A stretch of DNA of 11,363 nt from Chloroflexota bacterium (GCA_021828635.1 JAJZEJ010000543.1:1-11363), one strand, 5' to 3'. Positions 1 through 6,835 are shown, counted from the first letter of the stretch. The notes: a model not told the origin generated them from the sequence alone. Made by a program: numbers and translations.

Positions 1-563
1 GTTTCTACGGTGTGTTGCAGCAATGTTACCGTTCCGGCGCGTCCCATGCGCTCGCTGTAATCGACATCTTCCATAAAGGGCCAGTCGCGGTAGCCATCTA
101 ATTGTTCAAAGGCGTTGCGGCGTGTGAAGATGGCCTGATCGCCCGTGTAGCTTTTTGTGCGCAGTGAACGCTGTGTCACCTGCTCACCGATGCGCTGGTA
201 AAGCGAACTGCCATCATCAAAGCACATGCGAAACGCACCGCCTAGCACGCTTTCATCCTGCATGACCTCTAGTAGTTCTGTGATACCGTCAGCTTCAGGA
301 AGCGTGTCGGCATGCAGGAAGAGCAGCACATTCCCATGTGTGGCAGCTACACCGATATTGAGTTGATCTCCCCGTCCGCGTTTGCTGGCGATGACAGGGG
401 CATAGAGGCTGGCACGCTCAACCGTCGCATCCTGGCTTTCACCAGCAACGACGATGATTTCGGCATCGGGTGCGCTGTTCAGTACAGCTTTCAGTGTGCG
501 TTCTATCCACTGTTCCTCGTTAAAGGTCGGGATGATGATTGAGAGGTCAGACATCGCCAACAT
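1..563 (-). CDS. GT2 glycosyltransferase, TIGR04283-like (3' end outside window)
   Basis: Partial gene: about 187 codons are visible and the C-terminal part lies beyond the left edge. The protein begins MLAMSDLSIIIPTFNEEQWI, the usual first strand of a GT-A fold, and carries HADT (the metal-binding DxD-like motif), RGRGDQLN, a GDQA segment and FMEDVDYSERM. All of these line up with the complete paralogue just upstream (587-1270), so it is a cytoplasmic or membrane-associated transferase of an unknown nucleotide sugar. The start at 563 is preferred because GGAG lies 7 nt upstream; the in-frame ATG at 554 has no well-placed site. The gap to the upstream gene is 23 bp, so the two are co-transcribed. 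Oddity: the nucleotide-binding VDGGSxD motif reads VAGESQD, losing the usual Asp. NCBI naming often ties this family to arsenosugar synthesis, but no such partner gene is visible here. The acceptor is unknown. Confidence 0.88.
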   Translation of the reverse strand, partial: MLAMSDLSIIIPTFNEEQWIERTLKAVLNSAPDAEIIVVAGESQDATVERASLYAPVIASKRGRGDQLNIGVAATHGNVLLFLHADTLPEADGITELLEVMQDESVLGGAFRMCFDDGSSLYQRIGEQVTQRSLRTKSYTGDQAIFTRRNAFEQLDGYRDWPFMEDVDYSERMGRAGTVTLLQHTVE

Positions 564-586
564 CGTGTATCTCCGCCTATCTCCAC

Positions 587-1270
587 TTATCGAATGTCAA
601 CATACATCTGCTGTAAACGCGCCGCCGAGACGCCAAAGCGGTAGAGTGTACGCAGATACCACATAAAACAGATGCTTCTCCACAGCCCAATCTTCTCGTG
701 CCGCCGTGCCGATGTGGTTACATAGTGTGGTAGCAAGACAACTTTGCCGATTTTGCGCAGTTGTGTGATGATCTCTAAGTCTTCCATGAGAGGTAGCTCT
801 GGGTAGCCACCAATCGCGCGAAAACTGCTGGCACGTATGAAATATGCCTGATCGCCGGTAAAAAGTGTACGTAACTGTGAGCGTAGATTGGTGGCGAAGG
901 CGACGAGGCGATAGAGCAGGCGATCACAGTTGAAGCAGATACGAAACGCGCCCGCCACGACATTCGGTGAACACAGGGCATCTTCGATAACCATAAAAGC
1001 GTTTTCTGGCAAATCGGTATCAGCATGTAAAAAGAGCAGCACATCGCCACTAGCAACGGCGGCTCCAGCATTCATCTGACATGCTCGTCCGCGTGGCGAC
1101 GAAATAACCTGCCCATAGCGTTGCGCAATCGCAAGAGTTGCATCCCGACTTCCACCATCGACGATAATAATTTCGCTATCTACATGCGTACATTGTTGAC
1201 TCAAACGTGTAAGCTGTTGTTCCAATACTGCCTCTTCGTTGAGGACAGGCATAATAATCGAAAAACGCAT
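587..1270 (-). CDS. GT2 glycosyltransferase, TIGR04283-like
   Basis: Complete 227-residue protein, a normal length for the compact TIGR04283 type (called rSAM/selenodomain-associated transferase 2 in TIGRFAM). Visible motifs: MRFSIIMPVLNEE at the N-terminus, VDGGSRD (residues 37-43, nucleotide binding), RGRACQMN (60-67), HADTD (82-86, metal/diphosphate binding), GDQAYFIR (139-146) and MED (162-164, likely catalytic acid region). No signal peptide; the C-terminal part (about 195-212) is aromatic and hydrophobic and may touch the membrane. The start is supported by GAGGG 6 nt upstream of the ATG. It is followed 23 bp later by a paralogue with the same motif order, so this is a tandem duplication that has diverged. 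It lies 112 bp downstream of a radical SAM gene on the same strand, in agreement with the family's known association with radical SAM proteins. Sugar donor and acceptor cannot be read from the sequence. Confidence 0.9.
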   Translation of the reverse strand: MRFSIIMPVLNEEAVLEQQLTRLSQQCTHVDSEIIIVDGGSRDATLAIAQRYGQVISSPRGRACQMNAGAAVASGDVLLFLHADTDLPENAFMVIEDALCSPNVVAGAFRICFNCDRLLYRLVAFATNLRSQLRTLFTGDQAYFIRASSFRAIGGYPELPLMEDLEIITQLRKIGKVVLLPHYVTTSARRHEKIGLWRSICFMWYLRTLYRFGVSAARLQQMYVDIR

Positions 1271-1288
1271 AGCATCCCTCTACATCAC

Positions 1289-1330
1289 CAAAAAACACAC
1301 AAAACCGTATGGGCGTGATTTATCACGCCC
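1289..1330 (-). terminator. Possible intrinsic terminator between radical SAM gene and glycosyltransferases
   Basis: A perfect 8-bp inverted repeat GGGCGTGA/TCACGCCC with a 4-nt loop spans 1311-1330. On the minus strand it is followed, after 6 nt, by a T-rich run (complement of 1289-1304). It would end or attenuate transcription from the radical SAM gene before the glycosyltransferase pair. The U tract does not directly follow the stem, so efficiency is uncertain. The same motif is also part of a local repeat cluster, so it may simply be repeat DNA. Confidence 0.35.
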
Positions 1331-1348
1331 TTAACGTATCACGCCCTT
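1311..1348. repeat. Cluster of GGGCGTGATA motifs (two direct copies, one inverted)
   Basis: TATCACGCCCTT occurs twice as a perfect 12-bp direct repeat (1321-1332 and 1337-1348, 4 bp apart), and the same motif is present in inverted orientation at 1311-1319. The motif resembles the TTTATCGCGCCC core of the larger palindrome at 2845-2908, so both may be copies of one intergenic repeat family, this one degenerate. It fills part of the 112-bp gap between two co-oriented genes. Confidence 0.6.
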
Positions 1349-1382
1349 GATTTATCGCATCTCTGAATGGATATTGTTGCAA

Positions 1383-2798
1383 TTAGTCACCGACAGGTTG
1401 TGCTTTGGCACGCCGTGTGGGCAATGGCACAAAGGCACTCTCCTGGGCGTGTGGCTGTGCCGGACGCATGCGAGCGTTGAGGGCGCAGAAGGACATCACG
1501 CCTCTAGGTGAGGCATTGTGGAAGCAGCAACGTTCGATGCGGCTCATATCGATGTCGCTCTCATCCATGAATGGTTTGACGAAGATCGTGAGCGTCTTAT
1601 GCTTCATCCATAACGACGGGTCGGTGCCGATGTGGGGCCAGAGCGTCTTGAGCAGTTTGAGGCTACCACCGACGTTCTGCACGATATATGGTAACATGGC
1701 GGAACGTCCCTGGGTGAGCATACGCAGCGTCATATTAGGATGCTCTCCCATCACGTCCATGAACTCTTTGAGCGTGAAATTGGGCGCAATTGGTTTGTAG
1801 CCATCCTTCGTGTGTTTGAGCAGGGTAAAGCTGTTGCAGAGTGGTGAACCTTCACCGACCGGAAAGAAGAGGTCTTGCGAGATGCCGGTTTGTTCCTCGA
1901 TCAGTTGAAGGATTTCGGCCATGCGCAATTTGCGTGGAGCGCGTGTCTGCCCGCCTTCACCTTTGACCTCGAAACGGCCAAAAGGTGTTGCGGCTTGAAG
2001 AGCGATCACGCTGACGGTATCTGGATGCTGCCAGGCAAAATGAATGGCATGTTGGATCTGGTCAGTATTCAGTCCGTCGTAGAGCGAGACGGCCAGAGCC
2101 GAGGGCAACTTGGCGCGTTCAAGCGCGGCAATCGCTTTTTCGCGCACATCCCACAGGTCTTCGCCACGCAGTGCGATGATGTCTTCGCGTCGCGTGCTAT
2201 CAAATTGGAGATAGACCGAGGTAAAGCCCCACTGCACCAGTTTTTCGGCAAAATCTGCTTCACGGGCCAGGCGAATCCCATTGCTGACCATCTCGATATG
2301 CGCGAAGCCTTTGCTCTTGACCAACGCGGCAATCTTGTCCAGGTCTTTGCGTACCGATGGCTCACCACCAGAGAGTTGGATCGAGATGCCTTTACCTTCA
2401 ACGGCAATCAACTGATCCAGACGCATCTCAATCTCTTCCAGCGAGTAGTCACGCTCGGATGGGCTGGAATAAGCATAGCACATTGGGCAGGTGAGGTTAC
2501 AGCGTTCGGTAATCTCCAGAATGGCGAGACCGGCAGGTTTGCGCAGTGGAAAGGGCGAAAGTCCCTGTGAGATATCGGTATCCCCGCCATCACCATAGCG
2601 GTCGATCATCAGTCGCTCAACCTGGAAGGATTTGCGGTAGAAAGCGGCGTGCGTGCCGAGATCAGTGTCAAGGGTACCATGTGCAGGACAGGTTCGGCTA
2701 AAGAAGACCTGTTCATCGGCACGCACTTCGTAAACAGCGGGAACGATCTCTCCGCACGTGGGGCAAATACTGCGCGTCTGCTTGAGGATTTCGGCCAA
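1383..2798 (-). CDS. Radical SAM protein, Tes (tetraether lipid synthase)-like family
   Basis: 471 residues. The N-terminal metal ribbon has C12-P-T-C15 and C37-P-A-H40-G. The radical SAM core follows with C100-NLT-C104-PM-C107 (the [4Fe-4S]/SAM motif) and LSGGEP (142-147, SAM binding). The C-terminal region carries C321 and the signature C424-C425-F-H...SFC438, which could hold auxiliary iron-sulfur clusters. This layout matches the archaeal MJ0619/Tes group and its bacterial homologues; Tes joins lipid tails by C-C bond formation. The substrate here is unknown and lipid work is an inference. It is also broadly MoaA-like in the core. The start codon is TTG: AAGGAG lies 7 nt upstream, and no in-frame ATG exists before an upstream stop. 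Neighbours on the same strand are pncB upstream (166 bp away, with a palindromic repeat between) and two glycosyltransferases downstream. Codon use is like the surrounding host genes. Confidence 0.88.
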   Translation of the reverse strand: MAEILKQTRSICPTCGEIVPAVYEVRADEQVFFSRTCPAHGTLDTDLGTHAAFYRKSFQVERLMIDRYGDGGDTDISQGLSPFPLRKPAGLAILEITERCNLTCPMCYAYSSPSERDYSLEEIEMRLDQLIAVEGKGISIQLSGGEPSVRKDLDKIAALVKSKGFAHIEMVSNGIRLAREADFAEKLVQWGFTSVYLQFDSTRREDIIALRGEDLWDVREKAIAALERAKLPSALAVSLYDGLNTDQIQHAIHFAWQHPDTVSVIALQAATPFGRFEVKGEGGQTRAPRKLRMAEILQLIEEQTGISQDLFFPVGEGSPLCNSFTLLKHTKDGYKPIAPNFTLKEFMDVMGEHPNMTLRMLTQGRSAMLPYIVQNVGGSLKLLKTLWPHIGTDPSLWMKHKTLTIFVKPFMDESDIDMSRIERCCFHNASPRGVMSFCALNARMRPAQPHAQESAFVPLPTRRAKAQPVGD

Positions 2799-2805
2799 TG
2801 TCGTA

Positions 2806-2811
2806 CTCCTT
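2806..2811 (-). promoter_or_regulatory. Ribosome binding site fixing a TTG start
   Basis: AAGGAG on the minus strand, 7 nt before the TTG at 2798. It decides the non-ATG start of the radical SAM gene, because the reading frame upstream of it contains no ATG before a stop near 2831. Confidence 0.75.
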
Positions 2812-2844
2812 CTCTGGTACTGTGAGGGCTACACGTTTGGATGA

Positions 2845-2908
2845 CGTAGGAGCCGATTTATCGCGTCCATATCTCACCCAACCAGGGCGCGATAAACCGG
2901 CCCCTACG
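2845..2908. repeat. Intergenic palindromic repeat (24-bp arms)
   Basis: Arms at 2845-2868 and 2885-2908 are inverted copies with 3 mismatches in 24 positions, separated by 16 bp. The arms start with CGTAGG and contain TTTATCGCG. The element would fold into a long stem-loop in RNA of either strand. No T run follows on either side, so it is not a standard intrinsic terminator. It sits between pncB and the radical SAM gene. The compact palindrome looks like a dispersed REP/MITE-like element; copy number elsewhere in the genome cannot be seen here. The smaller cluster at 1311-1348 shares its core motif. Confidence 0.8.
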
Positions 2909-2964
2909 CTTACTTCTATAGTACTGTACGTTCAGAAAAGATTCTAGATTACAACGCTGTTCTT

Positions 2965-4356
2965 TCAAATCTCCTTGCCAACAAGACGGGCCGCTTGTTT
3001 TTGTAAAGATTGTAGCCCTTCGCTGAAACGCACGGGATAGGGCTGCTCGACTGAGAGGGCGCGATACTTCTCTGGCATGTGACGCAGGTTTTGTTGCGCT
3101 AGTTCACGGATTTCGGAGAGTGGCGGCAAACTCCCTGGAATAATCTCTCCGTTTGGCATGGCGGGCCGTAAGATGCGCTGATAGTTATCCGGTCGAGGCT
3201 CGTGCGCCAATTGGATGATATCCTCTTCCCACTGTGGATGGCGGTAAATCTCTTTCTTGCCCGGCCATGTCGTCTTGGGGCCAGCGATTTTTAGTTTGGG
3301 CGTCTCGTTGCCAGAGTCATCGACATACCAAACCTCTTTGTAGACTGTACCTAGCGAACCACCAGGGATGCCACGCTCAGGCGAACCAGCGCCACTGCCC
3401 AGCGATGTGCCGACACCGAATGAATCGACGGCTGCTCCGGCCTCAAGCATCTCCTGTATCTTCCACTCGTCCAGATCACTACTGACGAGAATGCGCACAT
3501 CAGTCAATCCTGCATGGTCAAGCTGCTCACGAATATACAGGCTATCGGCTACCAGATCGCCGCTATCGATGCGTACCGCCGCTAGTGTATGACCGAACAT
3601 TTCCTGATAGCGTAGTGCAACCTCAATGGCGGTATGGATGGCAGCACGCGAGTCGTAGGTATCGAGTAACTGCGTGTAGCGATTGTATGAGGCTGCAATA
3701 GCTTCAAATGCCTCTTCTTCAGTAGGATACATCTCAATCAGCGCATGGGGTACGGTACCCGTGGCAGGCAGGCGAAATTCGTAAGCAGCGTTCAATAGCG
3801 AGGTGCTGGCGCAGCCGCCGATATAGGATGCACGCGCCACTGTCATCGGCTCCTGGGCGCGGCGGAAGGAAAATTCAGAGATGCGGCGCGGACGCCCCTT
3901 TTCGGCTACGTAGACGATGCGTGAAGCTTTGGTGGCGATCAGCGTTGAGAGGCCAATCGCTTGCAGCAAACCAGCTTCAAGCAACAACGCCTCACGAAAT
4001 GGGGCTGTGACACGCATAATCGGTTCATTGGGAAAAGCGATGGAGCCTTCGGGCAGGGCGAGAATCTCGCCGGTAAAGCGCAAATTTGCCAGTTCATCGA
4101 GAAAGGCGGCATCGTAGTCGCGGATATGTGCTAAGAAGCGTAGCTCCTGCTCGGTATAGCGGAATGCCTGCACAAATTCCAATGCTGCTTCCAGACCGGC
4201 GACGAGCAGATAAGCGCCGCCGAAAGGTGCAGTGCGCGTATAGAGATCAAAGGTGGTGAGGCCGTTACGCCCGGTGCGCCAGGAAATATAAGCTGCGTCA
4301 GGGTGGTACATATCGGTCATCAGTCCTGGATGAAAACTAGGGGCGCGTCTATGCAT
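2965..4356 (-). CDS. pncB: Nicotinate phosphoribosyltransferase
   Basis: Cytoplasmic enzyme of NAD salvage: nicotinate + PRPP + ATP gives nicotinate mononucleotide. The 463 residues match the usual size. Motifs in order: LMTDMYH (12-18, family N-terminus), EFSFRRAQEP (161-170), GGCASTSLLNA (180-190), a GTVPH segment (200-204) whose His204 corresponds to the autophosphorylated histidine of the family, RIDSGDL (262-268, phosphoribosyl/phosphate binding), VSSDLDEWKI (291-300) and DSFGVGTSL (311-319). The ATG at 4356 has GGGAG 6 nt upstream. It is first in a leftward series with the radical SAM gene and glycosyltransferases, but the 166-bp gap with a palindromic repeat makes a shared transcript uncertain. 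A promoter with overlapping palindromes lies just upstream (4400-4438). It was probably divergent from the aldehyde dehydrogenase gene before the restriction-modification module arrived. Confidence 0.95.
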   Translation of the reverse strand: MHRRAPSFHPGLMTDMYHPDAAYISWRTGRNGLTTFDLYTRTAPFGGAYLLVAGLEAALEFVQAFRYTEQELRFLAHIRDYDAAFLDELANLRFTGEILALPEGSIAFPNEPIMRVTAPFREALLLEAGLLQAIGLSTLIATKASRIVYVAEKGRPRRISEFSFRRAQEPMTVARASYIGGCASTSLLNAAYEFRLPATGTVPHALIEMYPTEEEAFEAIAASYNRYTQLLDTYDSRAAIHTAIEVALRYQEMFGHTLAAVRIDSGDLVADSLYIREQLDHAGLTDVRILVSSDLDEWKIQEMLEAGAAVDSFGVGTSLGSGAGSPERGIPGGSLGTVYKEVWYVDDSGNETPKLKIAGPKTTWPGKKEIYRHPQWEEDIIQLAHEPRPDNYQRILRPAMPNGEIIPGSLPPLSEIRELAQQNLRHMPEKYRALSVEQPYPVRFSEGLQSLQKQAARLVGKEI

Positions 4357-4399
4357 GCCATCTCCCTCTTCCTAGTCTTGTCGTAGTAGTCGAGTTAGT

Positions 4400-4418
4400 G
4401 TACAGTGTACCATATGGT
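4400..4418. promoter_or_regulatory. Overlapping palindromes, candidate operator of pncB
   Basis: Two perfect palindromes overlap: GTACAGTGTAC (4400-4410, 5-bp arms around one base) and ACCATATGGT (4409-4418). They cover and follow the predicted -10 box of the pncB promoter, a place where a repressor would act. A related GTACTGTAC lies at 2921-2929 upstream of the radical SAM gene. The cognate regulator is unknown. Confidence 0.35.
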
Positions 4419-4438
4419 CGCAAGCGTTTGTTTGTCAG
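4409..4438 (-). promoter_or_regulatory. Candidate promoter of pncB
   Basis: On the minus strand CTGACA (4438-4433, 5 of 6 match to TTGACA) is followed after 18 bp by TATGGT (4414-4409, 4 of 6 match to TATAAT). The -10 box lies about 52 bp before the pncB start and overlaps two palindromes. Predicted by eye only. Confidence 0.4.
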
Positions 4439-4442
4439 GATA

Positions 4443-4454
4443 AAATGGTATCAT
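4443..4454 (+). repeat. Left copy of 12-bp direct repeat flanking the R-M module
   Basis: AAATGGTATCAT here is repeated exactly at 6857-6868. The two copies bracket the AT-rich methyltransferase/endonuclease pair, as expected for a target duplication or short-homology insertion. The matching block ends at a mismatch on both sides. Confidence 0.7.
4446..4454 (+). promoter_or_regulatory. Extended -10 promoter element upstream of the R-M operon
   Basis: TGGTATCAT fits the extended -10 form TGnTATAAT with one mismatch (TATCAT). A transcript would begin near 4461 and give a leader of roughly 90 nt to the methyltransferase start. The -35 region is weak (TTTGTT at 4427-4432, 16-bp spacing). Confidence 0.4.
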
Positions 4455-4499
4455 TTCAAAGTACTATTCGGCCAAATACATTGCGCTGATATTTTCTAT

Positions 4500-4529
4500 C
4501 GGCTAAACTGGTGAATAATCTGTTAGCCG
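4500..4529 (+). promoter_or_regulatory. Inverted repeat in the leader of the methyltransferase gene
   Basis: CGGCTAA (4500-4506) and TTAGCCG (4523-4529) are a perfect 7-bp inverted repeat with a 16-nt spacer, ending 5 nt before the Shine-Dalgarno-like GGGAGAAG. It could be an operator for autoregulation by the methyltransferase or a hairpin that affects ribosome access. No separate controller (C) protein gene is present. Confidence 0.4.
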
Positions 4530-4550
4530 CAAATGGGAGAAGCTAAGATA

Positions 4551-5912
4551 ATGGTTTTTCAATCTGAATCAGTAAATAATAATACCCTAAGTAGCATGCT
4601 AACAGATACTGTTGAGGCACTTGTAAAAGCTATAGATGATATACCTTATGATCGAGACTCCATACCACAAGAAAACCTTGATTTAGCCAATAAATTTCGT
4701 AGTAGCCTTCTTCCCTGGAGAGGACAATTTTCGCCAGAATTAGTAGAGATATTTCTGAATGCGTATAGTGAGACTACAGATATCATTTTTGATCCATTCG
4801 TTGGTAGTGGTACAACATTATTTGAAGCAGCTAGGAGAGGGCTTAGAGGGTATGGGGCAGAAATCAACCCTGCTGCTGTTGAAATGTCTAAAACTGCTCA
4901 ATTTGCTACTTTTACACCTAAAGAAAGAAAAGCAATCATTGGAGATACAGAAAAGCTTGTCAAAAAATATTTCCGACCTCTAACGCAAGATTTATTTTCC
5001 TATTTGGAGCAGCAACAGGATATCTTTTTAGAAAGTATTGATAACCCACTTTTCGCACTTCTGCAAGATACAGCTAATGATGTCTATTCTTATAATATTA
5101 TAGCAAATGCTATAATAAGATATATGAGCTATAAAGAACCTCGTTCCCATATAGATTTTACACGAGCATTTCAAGAACATATTAGAATTATAGAAAATAT
5201 GCCGTATAGCTCTAATGAATGTACAGTGTTTCATGTAGATGCACGATCTGTTCCTTTGCCTGAGAAACATGTTGACTTTATTGTCTCCTCGCCGCCATAT
5301 ATCAATGTTTTTAATTATCACCAAAATAACCGTCAGGCGATGGAAATGCTGGGTTGGAATGTATTAGAAATGGCAAGGAGTGAAATAGGGGCGAATAGAA
5401 AAAACAGGGGCAATAGATTTTTGACTGTTATACAATATGCTTTGGATATGCTGGATGTCTTGAAAGAGATGCATCGTATTTTAAAATCAGATGGAAGAGC
5501 AACTATTGTTGTTGGAAGAGAGTCTACTGTGCGCGGTATAAGTTTTGAGAATGGGTTGATAGTAGCACTACTAGCGGTTGGTGGAGCAGGCTTTAAATTA
5601 GAAAGAAGGCAGGAACGAAAATTTCGGAATAAATTTGGAGAACTTATTTATGAAGATATATTACATTTTCTCCCTTCTTGTCACCCTCATCAAACCAGTG
5701 ACGCTTTTGCGAGAGAAGTTGCTTTATGGTGCCTGAAAAATGCTCTTTCGTGTGAGGGAGATGCGGTAAAGAAGGAAATCTTCGCCGCTATAGAGAATAC
5801 TGCTACTGTTAGCAAATCCCCTCTATTTGATGGAGAAACTAACAGGTATAGGGAAGCAGCATGGCCGGAAAAAATGCGACACCTGGAGATAAGAGAGAAA
5901 GGGGTTCAATGA
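4551..5912 (+). CDS. Amino-type DNA methyltransferase of a type II R-M system
   Basis: Transfers a methyl group from SAM to the exocyclic amino group of adenine (N6) or cytosine (N4) in its target site and so protects host DNA. Numbered from the 4551 start (453 residues): WRGQFSPELVEIFL (56-69) resembles motif X; DPFVGSGTT (81-89) is motif I for SAM binding; SSPPY (246-250) is catalytic motif IV. SPPY is most frequent in N4-cytosine enzymes but also occurs in others. About 155 residues lie between motifs I and IV, an unusually long insert that may hold target recognition. ATG 4551 is chosen because GGGAGAAG (4535-4542) precedes it; the in-frame ATG at 4533 has no such site. The stop overlaps the endonuclease start (ATGA). 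The gene is strikingly AT-rich with many AGA/AGG arginine codons, unlike its neighbours, which indicates horizontal transfer. Confidence 0.87.
   Translation: MVFQSESVNNNTLSSMLTDTVEALVKAIDDIPYDRDSIPQENLDLANKFRSSLLPWRGQFSPELVEIFLNAYSETTDIIFDPFVGSGTTLFEAARRGLRGYGAEINPAAVEMSKTAQFATFTPKERKAIIGDTEKLVKKYFRPLTQDLFSYLEQQQDIFLESIDNPLFALLQDTANDVYSYNIIANAIIRYMSYKEPRSHIDFTRAFQEHIRIIENMPYSSNECTVFHVDARSVPLPEKHVDFIVSSPPYINVFNYHQNNRQAMEMLGWNVLEMARSEIGANRKNRGNRFLTVIQYALDMLDVLKEMHRILKSDGRATIVVGRESTVRGISFENGLIVALLAVGGAGFKLERRQERKFRNKFGELIYEDILHFLPSCHPHQTSDAFAREVALWCLKNALSCEGDAVKKEIFAAIENTATVSKSPLFDGETNRYREAAWPEKMRHLEIREKGVQ
5898..5912 (+). promoter_or_regulatory. Coupled stop/start and RBS of the endonuclease gene
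   Basis: AAAGGGG (5898-5904) stands 4 nt before ATG 5909, whose last two bases begin the methyltransferase stop TGA (5910-5912). This favours 5909 over the longer in-frame ATG at 5861 that has no clear site, and predicts translational coupling so that endonuclease follows methyltransferase. ATG 5912 is directly adjacent and equally possible. Confidence 0.6.
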
Positions 5913-6835
5913 TGGAGTTTCCAACACCACATGTAGAGAAATTAAAAGCTATTCATGAAAGCAACAAGCTACCGCAAAATGATATTGTTCAAATAGAAAA
6001 GACAATAGAATATTATGAGCAGTGGATTGCATCAATGAATGCTATTATAGTCTCAAATATGTCTTATAATGAGAAATTACAAAATATGGTAATGTCTCTT
6101 AATGAATATAGGTTACATATAGATATAGATTTGGTTTTTGCTAGCCGTGAGGATTGGCTGTACCGTGAGAAAGGACAAATTAAACTAGATAATAGCGTTA
6201 TTGAAGAGTTTTTGCCACGGCTTGTTTATGCATGTCTTAAAGACCAGATTATACGATCAAATGCTCTAATTGGTCCAACAAAGGCTTTTTCTTCTTTATG
6301 TTTTGATTCAAATTTAGTAAAGCCAGAGAAGGGCGGAGGTATGAAAATACGAACCAAAGATCAGGACTTTGCTATTAGCAAACCTCTTTACCTGCGTGCA
6401 TCCGATGCTCCTGATTTTAGGAACGCTGTGACTGAAGCAACAAATCTGGCATATGTTGCCGCTGAATGCAAGACGAATCTCGATAAAACCATGTTTCAGG
6501 AAGCATGTGCTACAGCGGGAGACCTCAAGGCAGCAATTCCAGGAGCGAAGTATTTTCTATTGTGTGAATGGCTAGATATGTCACCAATTAGTAGCGATAT
6601 CACTCCAATTGACAAAGTATATATCTTGCGGAAAGCCAAACGCCTAAACTCAAATATAAGGGGGAAATTTAGGACTTTTAAGGGTCGCCAGAGTTACAGG
6701 CAGTTTTATAGTGATTTCTTACATGAACATCCTGTTCAAGCTGATATTCTTGATTTGTTTCTCCACGAGGTAAAGCAACTTTTAGAGAATGAGGCACTTG
6801 ACGAAAAAACGGCTTTGGAAAGAGGATTCTTTTAA
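5909..6835 (+). CDS. Type II restriction endonuclease, Bpu10I-family-like
   Basis: Partner of the preceding methyltransferase; expected to cut DNA at the unmethylated target. 308 residues from the 5909 start. The N-terminus (TPHVEKL...NKLPQNDIVQIEKTIEYYEQWI) and the segment ECKTNLDKTMFQEA resemble, from memory, Bpu10I-family enzymes. In the latter, E186 and K188 form the E-x-K half of a PD-(D/E)xK nuclease site and an upstream Asp (D151 or D153 in KDQDF) is the likely third ligand. A helical, charged C-terminus follows. No membrane segment. Only one endonuclease gene is present, whereas Bpu10I itself needs two different subunits. Codon and base composition match the methyltransferase and not the host genes, so both moved together. 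An alternative start at 5861 would add 16 residues. The R-M role is fairly secure; the family name is less so. Confidence 0.8.
   Translation: MMEFPTPHVEKLKAIHESNKLPQNDIVQIEKTIEYYEQWIASMNAIIVSNMSYNEKLQNMVMSLNEYRLHIDIDLVFASREDWLYREKGQIKLDNSVIEEFLPRLVYACLKDQIIRSNALIGPTKAFSSLCFDSNLVKPEKGGGMKIRTKDQDFAISKPLYLRASDAPDFRNAVTEATNLAYVAAECKTNLDKTMFQEACATAGDLKAAIPGAKYFLLCEWLDMSPISSDITPIDKVYILRKAKRLNSNIRGKFRTFKGRQSYRQFYSDFLHEHPVQADILDLFLHEVKQLLENEALDEKTALERGFF

Noticed and set aside
587..1270. Arsenosugar biosynthesis role for the glycosyltransferases
   Set aside because: The name follows the family in databases, but no arsenic methylation gene or ArsS-type radical SAM protein is visible; the neighbouring radical SAM protein is of the Tes-like type.
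1875..2570. 231-codon open frame antisense to the radical SAM gene
   Set aside because: It lies wholly opposite a gene with clear family motifs, has no recognisable domain, and long antisense frames are common opposite GC-biased codons.
4533..4550. ATG at 4533 as the methyltransferase start
   Set aside because: No ribosome binding site precedes it, and the GGGAGAAG that would serve ATG 4551 lies within this extension. It cannot be fully excluded.
5861..5908. ATG at 5861 as the endonuclease start
   Set aside because: It would overlap the methyltransferase by 52 bp and has no clear binding site; the ATGA overlap with AAAGGGG upstream is more typical.
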